DNA of 64,000 bases, from assembly GCA_018992685.1 (NCBI GenBank), contig JACVGT010000001.1:100458-164457 (forward strand). Direction: 5' to 3'. This DNA is from Theionarchaea archaeon (GTDB lineage: Archaea > Methanobacteriota_B > Thermococci > Methanofastidiosales > SZ-28-30). The notes below the pieces were generated by a model. The model had not been told where the DNA came from. It searched no databases and saw nothing but the letters and a program-made list of their open reading frames with translations. Each line of letters starts with the position of its first letter. The first letter of the stretch is position 1. Of the stretch, positions 27,612 to 37,105 are shown in pieces. The translations under genes were made by a program, and so were the position numbers.

Positions 27612-28553
27612 ATGACCAGGGTATGGGAGAAAAAACAGAAGAATTTTCACAAGATCTATGAGCAGATTACCCTCTCACCAGGGATACCCATCTATGAGAT
27701 TGCTGAAAAAACGAGGTTATCCCGGAATACAGTCTCCAAGTACCTGGGTGAGATGTACGAAGATATGGTCTTAATTGGTCCCCAGATCAGGATGGTACCC
27801 GCCCCTGATTACAAGGAATACATACATCTCATGAACTTTAAAAATCCCTATTTCGTTTTTCGGAACCTCCAAGGGTTCCCCCACGTTCTCTGGTATGCCG
27901 TAACCTACGGAGACTGGAATTTCATGGTGATAACTGATAGACAGATAGATTTTTCCCACTTACCCGAGTACGAAGAGACCATCTACCAGGGGATACGGTA
28001 TCACTCAGCAACACCCAGAACGGAGTATACCTCATGGGCGAACAGTCTTGAGAAGGCCTTCAACGAGATTAAAACCTTCAATCCCCACAGAGAACAAAAG
28101 AATCGTCAAATAGCACCCCTCCTAGCCTGGGGAGAAGATGAATGGAAGATGTACCATGCCTTCAAGGGCAATACCCGAAAGATTGCAACTACCACCTTAA
28201 AGCAGATCCACGTGCGGTACGAATCCTATGTCGAGTGGATAAAAGACTTAGACACCCACTGTTCTATCCATACAGGGTTCTATCCTGAGGGATATCCAAC
28301 ATACCTCAACTACTGCTTCCTCTTTTCCACCTCTTATGAACAGACGGTAAAGAAGATCTTCTCTTATCTCCCCACCACACCCTTCTTCATGGAGGCTGGC
28401 GATCAGTTCATGGTTTTCACCAGTGTAGCACTATCAGGGATTGTGAGGAAGTTATTCCGTCTCATCTTTGACATGAAAACCCAGGGAATCATAAGAACCT
28501 TCAACTATGCAACCCTTCTCTTTCAGGCTGAAAGCGAGTTATTGCCAGAATGA
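27612..28553 (+). CDS. HTH regulator-like protein, paralog B
   Basis: The 313-aa product is a paralog of the preceding gene. It has an N-terminal helix-turn-helix (IPIYEIAEKTRLSRNTVSKYLGEMY), then GDWNFMVITDRQIDF, then WGEDEWKMYHAFKGN, at matching positions. The open frame begins at 27564, inside the previous gene. The GGTGATCC site before the ATG at 27612 marks the probable start, 11 nt after the upstream stop. The two genes form an operon and may work as a heterodimer; that is inference. Confidence 0.65.
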   Translation: MTRVWEKKQKNFHKIYEQITLSPGIPIYEIAEKTRLSRNTVSKYLGEMYEDMVLIGPQIRMVPAPDYKEYIHLMNFKNPYFVFRNLQGFPHVLWYAVTYGDWNFMVITDRQIDFSHLPEYEETIYQGIRYHSATPRTEYTSWANSLEKAFNEIKTFNPHREQKNRQIAPLLAWGEDEWKMYHAFKGNTRKIATTTLKQIHVRYESYVEWIKDLDTHCSIHTGFYPEGYPTYLNYCFLFSTSYEQTVKKIFSYLPTTPFFMEAGDQFMVFTSVALSGIVRKLFRLIFDMKTQGIIRTFNYATLLFQAESELLPE

Positions 28554-28849
28554 TGGCTGGAAATTGTGATCCGGCAATCCCCTCTTGATGGCTCTGCGGC
28601 ATCCCCAAGGAGAATGTCATTCTGAGTTCTCGACTTCCATTCTCAAACTCCAAGAGTGCATATGCTCTTCAATACTCGATCAGGTCCAAGTTGTCCCGTC
28701 ATATTCCTATATCCGTGCACCATAATATTGCGCGTTCCCACACAAAGTTTCATGTTTGCCAAACGTCTTCTGATAGGTGGTAAAAGCCAAGAGGTCTTCA
28801 AGAACTTCTTTGCCAAATCTTTTAAGGCTCAAAAACACCATCGGTAACT
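28554..28849. promoter_or_regulatory. Intergenic region with TATA box for flavodoxin
   Basis: No gene is convincing here. CTTTTAAGG (28819-28827) is a TATA box centred 27 nt before the flavodoxin ATG at 28850, implying a leaderless transcript. Confidence 0.5.
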
Positions 28850-29404
28850 ATGAAGATTTTAATCGCGTACTATAGTGAAACAGGGAATACCAAGCATGTT
28901 GCTGAAGCAATCTATGAAGAGGCTTCAAAGGAGCATGATGTGGAGTTAGTTGAGCTCCAGGATGGTTCAATTGATGCTCTGAACAATTCTCAATTGGTGT
29001 TTCTGGGTGCCCCCTGTCATGGCGGAGATCTGGCAAAACCATTAAAACAATTCTTGGCTACTCTTCCTGAGAATCCGGATTTCACACTTGCGGGGTTCTT
29101 TACCCATTCAGTCTTTATGCCTGAAGGAACTACACTAAGAAAAGAATTGTATGAGAAATGGGCTGGAAAATGTATTCCTTCCTTTGAACGCGTATGTCAG
29201 AAGAAAAACATTAAGTTTCTTGGATATTTTCATTGCTGTGGCTCTCCTTCGCCTCCCATTGAAGCGTTTATTCGCCAGGCAATTATCCCTTCTGATGAGG
29301 AATGGGAGGAATACCTATCTGAAACCCGGGACCATCCAAGTGCTAAAGATTTAGAGAACGCCAGAGATTTTGCACAGACAATCATCCGAAAATCTACAGC
29401 CTGA
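28850..29404 (+). CDS. Flavodoxin-family protein
   Basis: The 184-aa product opens with the flavodoxin FMN phosphate loop: MKILIAYYSETGNTKHVAEAI (S/T-x-T-G-N-T). A VFLGAPCHGGDLAKPLKQFL block corresponds to the loop that cradles the isoalloxazine ring. It is likely a soluble FMN-binding electron carrier or a flavodoxin-like oxidoreductase. CCG and HCCG cysteines near residue 130 are unusual and could be redox-active. It is monocistronic and leaderless by promoter spacing. Confidence 0.8.
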   Translation: MKILIAYYSETGNTKHVAEAIYEEASKEHDVELVELQDGSIDALNNSQLVFLGAPCHGGDLAKPLKQFLATLPENPDFTLAGFFTHSVFMPEGTTLRKELYEKWAGKCIPSFERVCQKKNIKFLGYFHCCGSPSPPIEAFIRQAIIPSDEEWEEYLSETRDHPSAKDLENARDFAQTIIRKSTA

Positions 29405-29547
29405 AAAAACCAGCATATGAAGAACCTCCTTTTTTTTCAGGAGATGAATGGAATGAATACCAGAATTTGAAATGTTTTTCATGGAAGAAAGTAAGGAAAA
29501 GACTCAAACAGTAATGTTCATACTAAAAAAGTAAGGAGCTGTACCGC

Positions 29548-29779
29548 ATGAAAGGAGAAGCCACCATAACAGAGAAAGGGCAAGTAATAATACCGAAAGC
29601 AATTCGAGATAAATCAGGGCTGAAAAAAGGCAGAAAAGTCTATTTTGAACTTCGAGGTGAGGAAGCTGCCATATTACCAGAAGTTAAAGGCCCTGGAGGA
29701 GCTCAGGCAGTTGAGGAGAGAAATACAGGTTCCGGAAGAGGAAATCCAATCAGCAATTGAAGAGCCTAAGAAAATATGA
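29548..29779 (+). pseudogene. AbrB-family antitoxin-like gene with a frameshift
   Basis: The first 45 codons encode a complete SpoVT/AbrB DNA-binding domain (TEKGQVIIPKAIRDKSGLKKG, then VYFELRGEEAAILPEV). After the codons for LPEV near 29685 the original frame gives a composition-odd tail and stops at 29760. Skipping one base restores a typical AbrB tail (KALEELRQLRREIQVPEEE, then IQSAIEEPKKI) ending at 29779. The natural protein was therefore about 76 aa, and the gene carries a one-base insertion or a sequencing error. AAGGAG precedes the start. No toxin gene is adjacent. Confidence 0.7.
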
Positions 29780-29909
29780 AGCAATCAGTACAGCGTATTC
29801 TATAGTGAACAGAATTTAAGGAGATAAAATACTTAAATCCTCAGGTATACAAGAAAAAACCTTTTTAAAACAGGGAGAAGTGTAGGTTACTAGAAAGGAG
29901 AAAGGTAAC

Positions 29910-30362
29910 ATGGAACCAGAAATTAAAAGCAAGCCAGCATTCACAGTTGTTGGCATAAAGTGTAGAGGAAAGAACGAGAACAATGAAATTCCCCAGTTGT
30001 GGTTTAAATTAGGGCCACGGATGAACGAAATCAAGCATAGAGTAGGTCCAGCTTACGGTGTCATGGACAACTACGATGAAGGGAGTGGCACATTTGATTA
30101 CATTGCGGGGATCGAGGTGGATAGTTCTGCTGACATTCCTGAAGGTATGGTCAGTATCGATGTACCCGAACAGACGTACGCAGTTTTTACGACTACCCTA
30201 CCAACCCTTGTTGAAACGTACCAACGTGTCTGTAAGACCTGGCTGCCCCAATCAGATTACAAGCGAGTTCATGGACCAGAATTCGAGCTGTACGATGCAA
30301 CTTTTAACCCAGCAGATGAAACTTCAGAATTGTATGTCTACATTCCTGTGACGAAGAAATAA
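29910..30362 (+). CDS. GyrI-like / AraC effector-binding-domain protein
   Basis: The 150-aa protein matches the SOUL/GyrI-like small-molecule-binding fold. It has a PAFTVVGIKCRGKN opening strand, a central YGVMDNYDEGSGTFDYIAGIEVD and a closing P-x-x-x-Y-x-V-F-x-x-x-x-x-T-L pattern. Stand-alone members of this family bind hydrophobic or cationic ligands; some hydrolyse or sequester toxins, and others are the sensor part of regulators. There is no DNA-binding domain. AGGAGAAAGG precedes the ATG, and a CTTTTTAAA TATA-like box lies about 50 nt upstream. Confidence 0.75.
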   Translation: MEPEIKSKPAFTVVGIKCRGKNENNEIPQLWFKLGPRMNEIKHRVGPAYGVMDNYDEGSGTFDYIAGIEVDSSADIPEGMVSIDVPEQTYAVFTTTLPTLVETYQRVCKTWLPQSDYKRVHGPEFELYDATFNPADETSELYVYIPVTKK

Positions 30363-30558
30363 TCGTCTGAATCTTGTTATCTTGAGAGTGAGGTGTCCAT
30401 TAAAGACACTTAAGGAAATGATAGGAAAGGAACCAAAGGACATTGGATTTCATTCATGTGGATTACTCTGAAGAATACATTTACATTCTTACAATTTATA
30501 GATTGTACAACGGCATACTACCCAAAAGGCTTTTAAAGTAAAAAGGAAAAGGAAATGT

Positions 30559-31146
30559 ATGACAATGGAACCTGAGTCAGAAAATGGTGAAAAGATCTGG
30601 AAAAAATTCATGAGAAAGCATTGGAAAGCGGTTGGGTCATTTGTCGTAGGAGGTATTCTGGCATTCATATGTGCAATTCTTGTCTATCTATGGTTCGTAG
30701 AAAAAGCTCAAGTAACTGGTCTGGTACCAATGACTCTAGACCTATGGACCATGGGACATCTCGTGACTTTTATATTACATGTGATTTTCTGGGAAGTTCT
30801 CTTCATCGGAGTCCCGCTAGCTTTAGTAGCTGTAGCAGTCTGGGGGTTGTGGTGGAAAAAATTTCCTGATGACGAAAAGGAAGGATACAGACGCGAACAT
30901 CTTTTCTCCGGTACTCGCTCGCGCGGGACAAACGGAGGAGGAGGAATATCGTTTCTGGTCTTTATTGCGTTCATCATCAAGGTTTACCTTGATGGAAACT
31001 GGAATCTCCCTTTTGCAACGTGGACATTTGACTATCTAGTGTATTCTTGTATTAAAGCATTTATCTGGGTTCTAATCATATGCGGAATACCTTTAGCACT
31101 AGGAGGCATCTGGTGGTTACGCCATGAAATGAAAAAGAACCCCTAG
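30559..31146 (+). CDS. Conserved archaeal membrane protein with Gly-rich loop
   Basis: The 195-aa product has a basic N-terminus, about four membrane helices (around residues 25-48, 63-100, 130-145 and 155-185) and a polar loop ending in NGGGGISFLVF. The pairs of aromatic and basic residues (WWKKFPDDEKEGYRREHLF) recall a family of uncharacterised archaeal membrane proteins. TATA spacing (CTTTTAAAG, 30529-30537) fits a leaderless start at 30559; an ATG at 30565 is the alternative. No function is assigned. Confidence 0.65.
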   Translation: MTMEPESENGEKIWKKFMRKHWKAVGSFVVGGILAFICAILVYLWFVEKAQVTGLVPMTLDLWTMGHLVTFILHVIFWEVLFIGVPLALVAVAVWGLWWKKFPDDEKEGYRREHLFSGTRSRGTNGGGGISFLVFIAFIIKVYLDGNWNLPFATWTFDYLVYSCIKAFIWVLIICGIPLALGGIWWLRHEMKKNP

Positions 31147-31415
31147 AATCTTGCGTTTGCTCCTTACCCTTTGCTGAGATTAGGTAGGTCATCAGTGTTG
31201 GCGAGTGGTTAGATAACTGTAAACCAGTGAGTTATTTTACAAAATGTGCAAATTTATCTGACTTTGATGTGTTATTTGAACCACTGGTAGGGGTATCCCT
31301 ATATTAATGCAATTCAAGCCTTATCAAAGAACATTAGTGGCCTTCATGATAGAGATACAGTCAATTCATTGATATGGAATAGCCTCCATTTGTGTACTGG
31401 GCTGTCTGTCTCACC
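31147..31415. other. Intergenic region downstream of cas6
   Basis: I see no coding sequence, RNA gene or array here. The region separates convergent transcripts: the membrane protein gene on the plus strand and the cas operon on the minus strand. Confidence 0.4.
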
Positions 31416-32303
31416 TTATCCTAATTTTTTCAAAAATCCACAACCAAAAGAGGCATCAGGACCACAGCCTACCACAAATCCCAACCCTAGAATCCAGGCT
31501 GCTGCATCATTCATATCTTTGATTTCATACTCCACGATCCCCGTATATGAATGGAAGACCCTCTTATTGCTGCGGCTCGATCTTCTCTCCAATCTATGAT
31601 AGTGTTTCTCGCACCTGAGAATCCTTCCCTTACCCTTTACGTCCGGGACTGTTTCCCCACTCCCGTACTCATTAACGAGCCTGATGACTCTACTCCTAAT
31701 GAGAAAGAGAAGCCGTTCAAAAGAAAGAGGAAACTCATCCCCTGTAAAGGGTGTTTTGAACCCGACTGCAATTCTTTCACCCGTAATCCTTCCTACGTCC
31801 TCGATATCTCTTAATGACAGATTTCTCAAGTAGATTGTCTCTCCGTCGTACACATTCTTATCAGTAAACCCACATTCAATACTCTTAACATAGAACCTAT
31901 TTAGCCCCTCGTACCTCTGGGAGTATAATCCCTTTTTTCCCAAGAGGTTCATGCCCAGTATAACATGGGGCAAATACTTGGCGAAGTCTCCACAAAATAA
32001 GACATCCACTGATAGGGTAGCTTTCTCTTCAATTTCCATAGTTCTCCCAAAGAATGCAGGAATCAAAATGATTGGTTTAATGGGAGGGGCATATCCTCGT
32101 TCTGCTTCAATCTTTACGTATGTGTAAAAGAATAGACAGGTATCTTTCAATTCACAGGAAAGGCAGTCCTTATTATGGTCGGTGCAGATTGCTCTCCTCA
32201 AATTCTGCCCGAACCCTCCTCTGAATGTTGAACCCATCCAGTAGGGAAAGACTGCAGGAGTGGTGAACTCCAGATTCAGAGTCACTTTTGATAGTTGGAG
32301 CAT
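31416..32303 (-). CDS. cas6: Cas6 pre-crRNA endoribonuclease
   Basis: The 295-aa protein has the RAMP-type Cas6 layout. The N-terminal ferredoxin-like fold contains a four-Cys cluster (C-x6-C-x2-C-x5-C, residues about 40-57) seen in the PF10040-type Cas6 group. A C-terminal glycine-rich loop (GLGFVVGCGPDASFGCGF) ends the protein. Cas6 cuts the CRISPR transcript within each repeat, leaving an 8-nt 5' handle; the repeat here ends in ATTGAAAG, matching that handle. It is the last gene of the leftward interference operon, 21 nt after cas3'. Confidence 0.8.
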   Translation of the reverse strand: MLQLSKVTLNLEFTTPAVFPYWMGSTFRGGFGQNLRRAICTDHNKDCLSCELKDTCLFFYTYVKIEAERGYAPPIKPIILIPAFFGRTMEIEEKATLSVDVLFCGDFAKYLPHVILGMNLLGKKGLYSQRYEGLNRFYVKSIECGFTDKNVYDGETIYLRNLSLRDIEDVGRITGERIAVGFKTPFTGDEFPLSFERLLFLIRSRVIRLVNEYGSGETVPDVKGKGRILRCEKHYHRLERRSSRSNKRVFHSYTGIVEYEIKDMNDAAAWILGLGFVVGCGPDASFGCGFLKKLG

Positions 32304-32324
32304 ATGATCCCCAGATAGTCTCTC

Positions 32325-34418
32325 TCAAGATTCAAGGCTCTGCGGAATGAGATACTTTATCCACATCTTTCTGTTTTTGTCTAGTAAAACCTGAGATGGA
32401 GCATTCAGATTTCCTATTACACCTTTTTCTGACTTCTCAAAGATCTTTGGGACACTGATTAGTCCTGCACTCCATGGATTGTGATTAGGAAAGTGATTTC
32501 CGCAATAGAAGACACAGATGTCATCAATATAAGGATTGATTTCTGAATATACTACCCTTCCTACTGAGGAACCTTTTCCACTCTGTGAAAAAGCAACAAC
32601 AAGTACGTCCTTGATCTCGTCTTTATTAATATCACTTGAGGCCATTTGTTCCAGAGATACTGATAGATAATCATACCCATATAGGAGCTTCTTCTCTTTG
32701 AGACTCTCGAATAGATCTTCGTAATCTCCCGCTTCAATAAGCTCTCTTAGGTCATCAATTGTCGATTCTCGTGCCCAGAAGAACCTGGCAGAAGGTACCC
32801 ATGATCTCGTTATGACGAAGCCACTGTTGTGCAATTCTTCTCTGGTTCGGTCAAATTCGTAAATGAATGCTGAAAGATATCCGAATAGTGCATTAGAAAG
32901 TTCATCCTTCACCAATCTTGGCTTCACGACCTCTTCTTGAATTTTTCTGGCAGGAAATGACGTTTGTTGATTTTTTTTCAATATTTCTACATATCTCTCA
33001 TAATCCATATCGGGTACTTTCATGAATTCATCTTTTTGAGTGAAATCAGTTCCTACTACGTATATCTTGCCGCGGGTTCCTTCTTTTCTTCCACACCTTC
33101 CTGCTCTCTGAATCAACTGGTCTGGATTACAGAAATCGGTGATCAGAAGGTCACTATCCAGATCACATCCAACCTCTATGGCATGAGTAGTAATGAGAAT
33201 GTAAGGTTTCCTAGCCTCGTCCAGTGCTTTAACCTGTCTGTATACCCTTCTTCTAGATTCCGAAAACAGTCTTCCGTGGTAAAGGAAAACTGGGATACCA
33301 TTATACATATGCTGCCCATTGGCCTCAGGAGTGGTATTTAACTTACTGTAAGTATCAAAAGCATCACTTACTGTATTCCTGACAATTATTATCCTCTTTT
33401 GTATGTCTGTTTGGGCCAGATTGAGGATCGAATCAGTTCTCTCATCTGATTCTACATAAGCTATCTCGTAATCCTTTTTTCCAGAGTGCTCTTCCCCTCT
33501 GATGAAGATAAAACCTAATTTCTCCTCTAGGAGCGGCACTAAGTCTTGTGGAAGTGTGGCCGACATAACAACGGCTTTGATACCATAAGAAACCAGTGTA
33601 AATACAAGATTGATGAAGTTGGTATACGCAACGCTTTCGTATGAATGAGCTTCATCGAACGCAATCAAAAGATTTTTCCTAGCCATATAACCCCATACCA
33701 ATCTCAAGGGATACAGGAGGTTATGTTTTCCCCCATAACCGAGGAACCTGTACACGAATTCATCAAGTGTAGTCAGAATTACATCTCCTCCGTAGAAGTG
33801 CGATTTTTCTTGGTAGATGGAAAAATTTGATTCAGAAGATTCTCTAATCTCAATTTTGGTATAAGGAGATATTCTGACTTGAATCTCAAACGAATTTACC
33901 TCCTTGATTTTTCCTGCTATGATATCCATAATTCCTTCTACATTTGGATTCTCAATTCTTGTCTTGTTGATCGTAACTTCTCTTAATTGAGAATTGCCTT
34001 CTGAATCTACTTTTTTTGCCCAGAACTGCAATTTCTTCTTTATTAGTCCTAGATCTCTTTCTTGATCGAATTTCCTGATTTGCAGGGCTTCTTTTCTATC
34101 GCCCAAATCAACTATTAAAGTCTTTTCTTCAAACCTTTTACTGATGATTCCGATTTTGATGTAGTCTCCGATCCTGCCAATTTGATCCTCGACAAGACTT
34201 CTGGTGGGATAAACCAATATCAACCTCTTGTTATTGAAGAGAGCTGGAAGAAGAACAGCTTCAGTTTTTCCAGAGCCAGTCCCCGAAAGCAGAGTGATCC
34301 CTGACAATTCAGGATCATCTCTTGCTATGAGTTCCCAGATTTCTTCTTGGTATTTATAGGGGCTGAATTTTCCTTTTTTGAAACTCTCAATTTCCCGGAA
34401 GATCTCATTTGCCTGCAA
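32325..34418 (-). CDS. cas3': Cas3' DEAH helicase without HD domain
   Basis: The 697-aa protein is a superfamily 2 helicase with Walker A SGTGSGKTEA (about residues 45-54), a TRSLVEDQ motif Ia, DEAH near residue 256, SAT (motif III) near 287, and a motif VI region CNPDQLIQRAGRCGRKEG near 445. It unwinds and translocates along the non-target strand in type I interference. The HD nuclease is absent from this polypeptide and is encoded by the overlapping upstream gene, the split arrangement typical of I-A. Its start overlaps that gene by 14 nt. Confidence 0.9.
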   Translation of the reverse strand: MQANEIFREIESFKKGKFSPYKYQEEIWELIARDDPELSGITLLSGTGSGKTEAVLLPALFNNKRLILVYPTRSLVEDQIGRIGDYIKIGIISKRFEEKTLIVDLGDRKEALQIRKFDQERDLGLIKKKLQFWAKKVDSEGNSQLREVTINKTRIENPNVEGIMDIIAGKIKEVNSFEIQVRISPYTKIEIRESSESNFSIYQEKSHFYGGDVILTTLDEFVYRFLGYGGKHNLLYPLRLVWGYMARKNLLIAFDEAHSYESVAYTNFINLVFTLVSYGIKAVVMSATLPQDLVPLLEEKLGFIFIRGEEHSGKKDYEIAYVESDERTDSILNLAQTDIQKRIIIVRNTVSDAFDTYSKLNTTPEANGQHMYNGIPVFLYHGRLFSESRRRVYRQVKALDEARKPYILITTHAIEVGCDLDSDLLITDFCNPDQLIQRAGRCGRKEGTRGKIYVVGTDFTQKDEFMKVPDMDYERYVEILKKNQQTSFPARKIQEEVVKPRLVKDELSNALFGYLSAFIYEFDRTREELHNSGFVITRSWVPSARFFWARESTIDDLRELIEAGDYEDLFESLKEKKLLYGYDYLSVSLEQMASSDINKDEIKDVLVVAFSQSGKGSSVGRVVYSEINPYIDDICVFYCGNHFPNHNPWSAGLISVPKIFEKSEKGVIGNLNAPSQVLLDKNRKMWIKYLIPQSLES

Positions 34419-35154
34419 TGAGATTCACCTCCTTTGGTATATTCTCCTCAATTCGTTGTAGAAAATCTTCCTGCAATTCATATGATCTGAGCTTCCTGAG
34501 ATCATCTTTCTTATAGGGGGCAAATCGATACTCCAATTTCAGAGAATTTGTGATAAATTCCTCAGGAAACACTACAAAAGTATTGTCATCTTCTTGCCCT
34601 AAGCTGACTTCTGAAAGCCTACCCATTTCGAGATCTTTTGCATGGAAAATATTGCTAAGAATGCAGCTGTCTATCCAGTCCGCCATCTTCAGACCATACC
34701 AGTCCTTGATAAAAGACACCATGTTGTTTTGCAGTTCATAGGAGTCTTTCGAGCTCTCAAAGATGAATCCTGTATTCTTGTATAAAACGTTGGTATTGAA
34801 CGGTGAATGATGGAGTCTAATCAGATTGAGAACATAAAAATTCTTGAAGTTCTTGACTCTTTCACCAAGGTCGAATTCCACCTCCCTAAAATTGGGATTC
34901 AAGAGAAAATCGGGAAATTGAGAACCATGTCCAGGGAACAAAAGTCCTTTTCCGGTAATAAGGGCTTGCAGCCGGAATTTTCTCCTCTTATATAAGTCAT
35001 GGATTCCGGCAGCCTCCTCCAGCCAGGATTTGTATCCAAAGAATCGATTGCAGGCAGAACCAACAATCTTTCTCAAGTTCTTATTATGGCTTTCTATGTC
35101 AACGAATATAAATTCGCTTCCCTTCTGGAATGATTTTGCTATACCATTATTCAT
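34405..35154 (-). CDS. cas3'': Cas3''-type HD nuclease
   Basis: The 249-aa product carries an HD motif (AAGIHDLYKRRKF, about residues 45-57) and a downstream LIRLHHSPF, the metal-binding elements expected of a Cas3'' DNA nuclease. It would degrade target DNA together with Cas3'. The open frame extends 19 codons upstream, but GGAGGTCGTTC lies directly before the ATG at 35154. That start overlaps the cas5 stop by 8 nt. Sequence similarity to well-known Cas3'' proteins looks weak, so assignment rests on the HD motif and context. Confidence 0.7.
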   Translation of the reverse strand: MNNGIAKSFQKGSEFIFVDIESHNKNLRKIVGSACNRFFGYKSWLEEAAGIHDLYKRRKFRLQALITGKGLLFPGHGSQFPDFLLNPNFREVEFDLGERVKNFKNFYVLNLIRLHHSPFNTNVLYKNTGFIFESSKDSYELQNNMVSFIKDWYGLKMADWIDSCILSNIFHAKDLEMGRLSEVSLGQEDDNTFVVFPEEFITNSLKLEYRFAPYKKDDLRKLRSYELQEDFLQRIEENIPKEVNLIAGK

Positions 35155-36127
35155 GAACGACCTCCAGTTTCTGTAGGGTAGACAGTGGAATTCTCCATTT
35201 ATTTCCTGCATCCCCGTAATAGGGTCCCGAGGCTAGGGAATCATTGTTTCCGAAGATCCCTCTTTTGAATTTCCCCATTTGTCGACTGTAGTAGTAAACA
35301 CTCTCGGGTTTTCTTGGCTCATATACTTCGGTATGCTCAATATGTGGATCAAGGGGTATGATCACGCTCGATCGAAAAGACCCTTCCTTCTTTTCGAGTG
35401 ACATGACTTCTGATAACCCGGAAATAAATGCAAATCCTTCCTTGCCAATTTTGAATCCATAGTTATGTGTTTTATCAAGAAGGCTCAGCAAAGTTTTCTC
35501 ATGAGAGACAAGAAAGCCAGTGAAATCAGATGCAAGACAGAAATACCAATCCAAGGGCTGTCTGCGGCCCTCCTTCTTGAAAGTGCCGTAAGTTGGAATT
35601 CCTTGGTATCCTTCTCTCACTGATTTGAAAACGGTACGCTTGAAATACTTGCTCTGTCCTGATCTGTCATACTCTCTCTTGAACTTATCTAGATCATCTT
35701 TTTTCAGTTGTCCAACTTGTATTCTTTGCGCAATTAGATTCTTCACTGTTTCATCGCTAGGATCAAAGATATCCAATCCATCTGCTAAGGAATGCCCCTT
35801 TCCCAAATGTTGATATCCCATTCTAAAACTGCAGAAAATACTCGATCCAGAGCTCATAGAGTACGCTCCAAGGCTATTCAATCCTTCCGTATCTTCTTTT
35901 GTTTCTAGGATGTAGTACTCATCGATATCAGGGATTTCCGATCCAAATGCCCTTGGAGTAGGGAGCTCCTCATCATTTGCCAATCTCAATATTCGGTACA
36001 TGAACCCCGAGAATGTAGTAGGGGGTACAAACGAATAACTCGCAATAGTCTTGTACGATACCGGAACTTTTCTCACGGTTAGAGCTGATGTCGGTGTCAC
36101 CCGAATTGTCTTGAGGAATATTGTCAT
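35147..36127 (-). CDS. cas5: Cas5-family Cascade subunit (Csc1-like?)
   Basis: The 326-aa product begins like Cas5 proteins: a first beta strand with LTVRKVPVSYKTIASYSFVPPTTFSGFMYRIL, a pattern in which a polar strand is followed by PP-T-x-x-G. Cas5 caps the 5' handle of the crRNA in Cascade. The length exceeds usual Cas5 (200-260 aa). Subtype cannot be fixed by eye; the gene order large subunit-cas7-cas5 fits any type I system, and a Csc1-like identity is suggested only by the neighbouring zinc-bearing Cas7. Confidence 0.65.
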   Translation of the reverse strand: MTIFLKTIRVTPTSALTVRKVPVSYKTIASYSFVPPTTFSGFMYRILRLANDEELPTPRAFGSEIPDIDEYYILETKEDTEGLNSLGAYSMSSGSSIFCSFRMGYQHLGKGHSLADGLDIFDPSDETVKNLIAQRIQVGQLKKDDLDKFKREYDRSGQSKYFKRTVFKSVREGYQGIPTYGTFKKEGRRQPLDWYFCLASDFTGFLVSHEKTLLSLLDKTHNYGFKIGKEGFAFISGLSEVMSLEKKEGSFRSSVIIPLDPHIEHTEVYEPRKPESVYYYSRQMGKFKRGIFGNNDSLASGPYYGDAGNKWRIPLSTLQKLEVVHE

Positions 36128-36154
36128 ATCGGATCCTGCTGTTTCATTCTACAA

Positions 36155-37102
36155 TCACTTCTGGGAGGTGTCTTGCGACAACATTGAAGACTTGATTTCC
36201 TGGCCACCGGCCAGATTCCTGAGAAGCTCGTGTGCCTCCTCTCCCATGTACCTCTCAAATTTGTTCTGAACGCTAGTAGACTCTTTTGACTTGAATGTGA
36301 ATTCCTCTATTGCCTTCTTAATGTCAGTTATCATTGGACTTATGACGGGACGTTTTCCAAGGGGCTCAGTATATATATCCACTGTAAGGAGAGGTTCAGC
36401 CTTATCTTCTAGCCATTTGTGATGGAATACTTCTGCACCTTTTGGATGGCCAGCCCCAATCCTCTTAAGTGCTTCTAGGAAACTATAGGCCACCATCTGT
36501 GGTTCAGACATCTTCCTTTCGCCTTTTTCTGTATCCAGAAGCAAAGCGTGCCAGTACACTGGAAAAAGGGCACCTGCAACCACGTATTCTTTTTCATATG
36601 GCATGGGTTGAGAAGATCTATCTAAATGCTCCTTAGTAACGCCTCTGGTTTGTAGAAGTTTCTTAATCTCTTTCTTGCTATACTGTCCGATTTGTCCATT
36701 TATGATATAGGAAGGAGAACTGAGCCTTTGCTTGATCTCCGGTGACGCTTCTTGTATCGCTACCCCACCTGCTTGAAAAACTCTGCTTGCTATGGAGCCT
36801 TCTTCTTCTCCAGTTGTAGTCATCAATCCACCAAAGAGTTTGCAGAGATCGCACTTGCCGCATGTAGCTGGAATACCACATGATTTCGCTTGATCATCTC
36901 CTAAGTCATTAAGTTTCCACAATAAGGCCCTTCTGGCTACGCCTCTTACTTTTGTAGGACTCATGTAGAGTTTTTGAAGTTCTCCATCAATACCAGGTAC
37001 AGTGGCCATTTCCAGTCTATTTACATTGAGATCCTTGACATTCCCAAAGTGCAGTTCCTGTGTTGCCTCTATTATTGCATATATATCCATGTTCACTCTC
37101 AT
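36155..37102 (-). CDS. cas7: Cas7-family Cascade backbone with zinc cluster (Csc2-like)
   Basis: The 315-aa protein has an N-terminal RAMP strand (MDIYAIIEATQELHFGNVKDL) and a four-Cys cluster CGIPATCGKCDLCKLFGG near residues 78-95. The cluster is followed by a SIASRVFQAGG segment. The C-x-x-C-x-x-C-x-x-(Y/F)G pattern followed by S-R-V resembles the type I-D backbone protein Csc2. Cas7 polymerises along the crRNA. GGAGGT precedes the start, which lies 3 nt after the large-subunit stop, so the genes are tightly coupled. Confidence 0.7.
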   Translation of the reverse strand: MRVNMDIYAIIEATQELHFGNVKDLNVNRLEMATVPGIDGELQKLYMSPTKVRGVARRALLWKLNDLGDDQAKSCGIPATCGKCDLCKLFGGLMTTTGEEEGSIASRVFQAGGVAIQEASPEIKQRLSSPSYIINGQIGQYSKKEIKKLLQTRGVTKEHLDRSSQPMPYEKEYVVAGALFPVYWHALLLDTEKGERKMSEPQMVAYSFLEALKRIGAGHPKGAEVFHHKWLEDKAEPLLTVDIYTEPLGKRPVISPMITDIKKAIEEFTFKSKESTSVQNKFERYMGEEAHELLRNLAGGQEIKSSMLSQDTSQK

Positions 37103-37105
37103 TTA

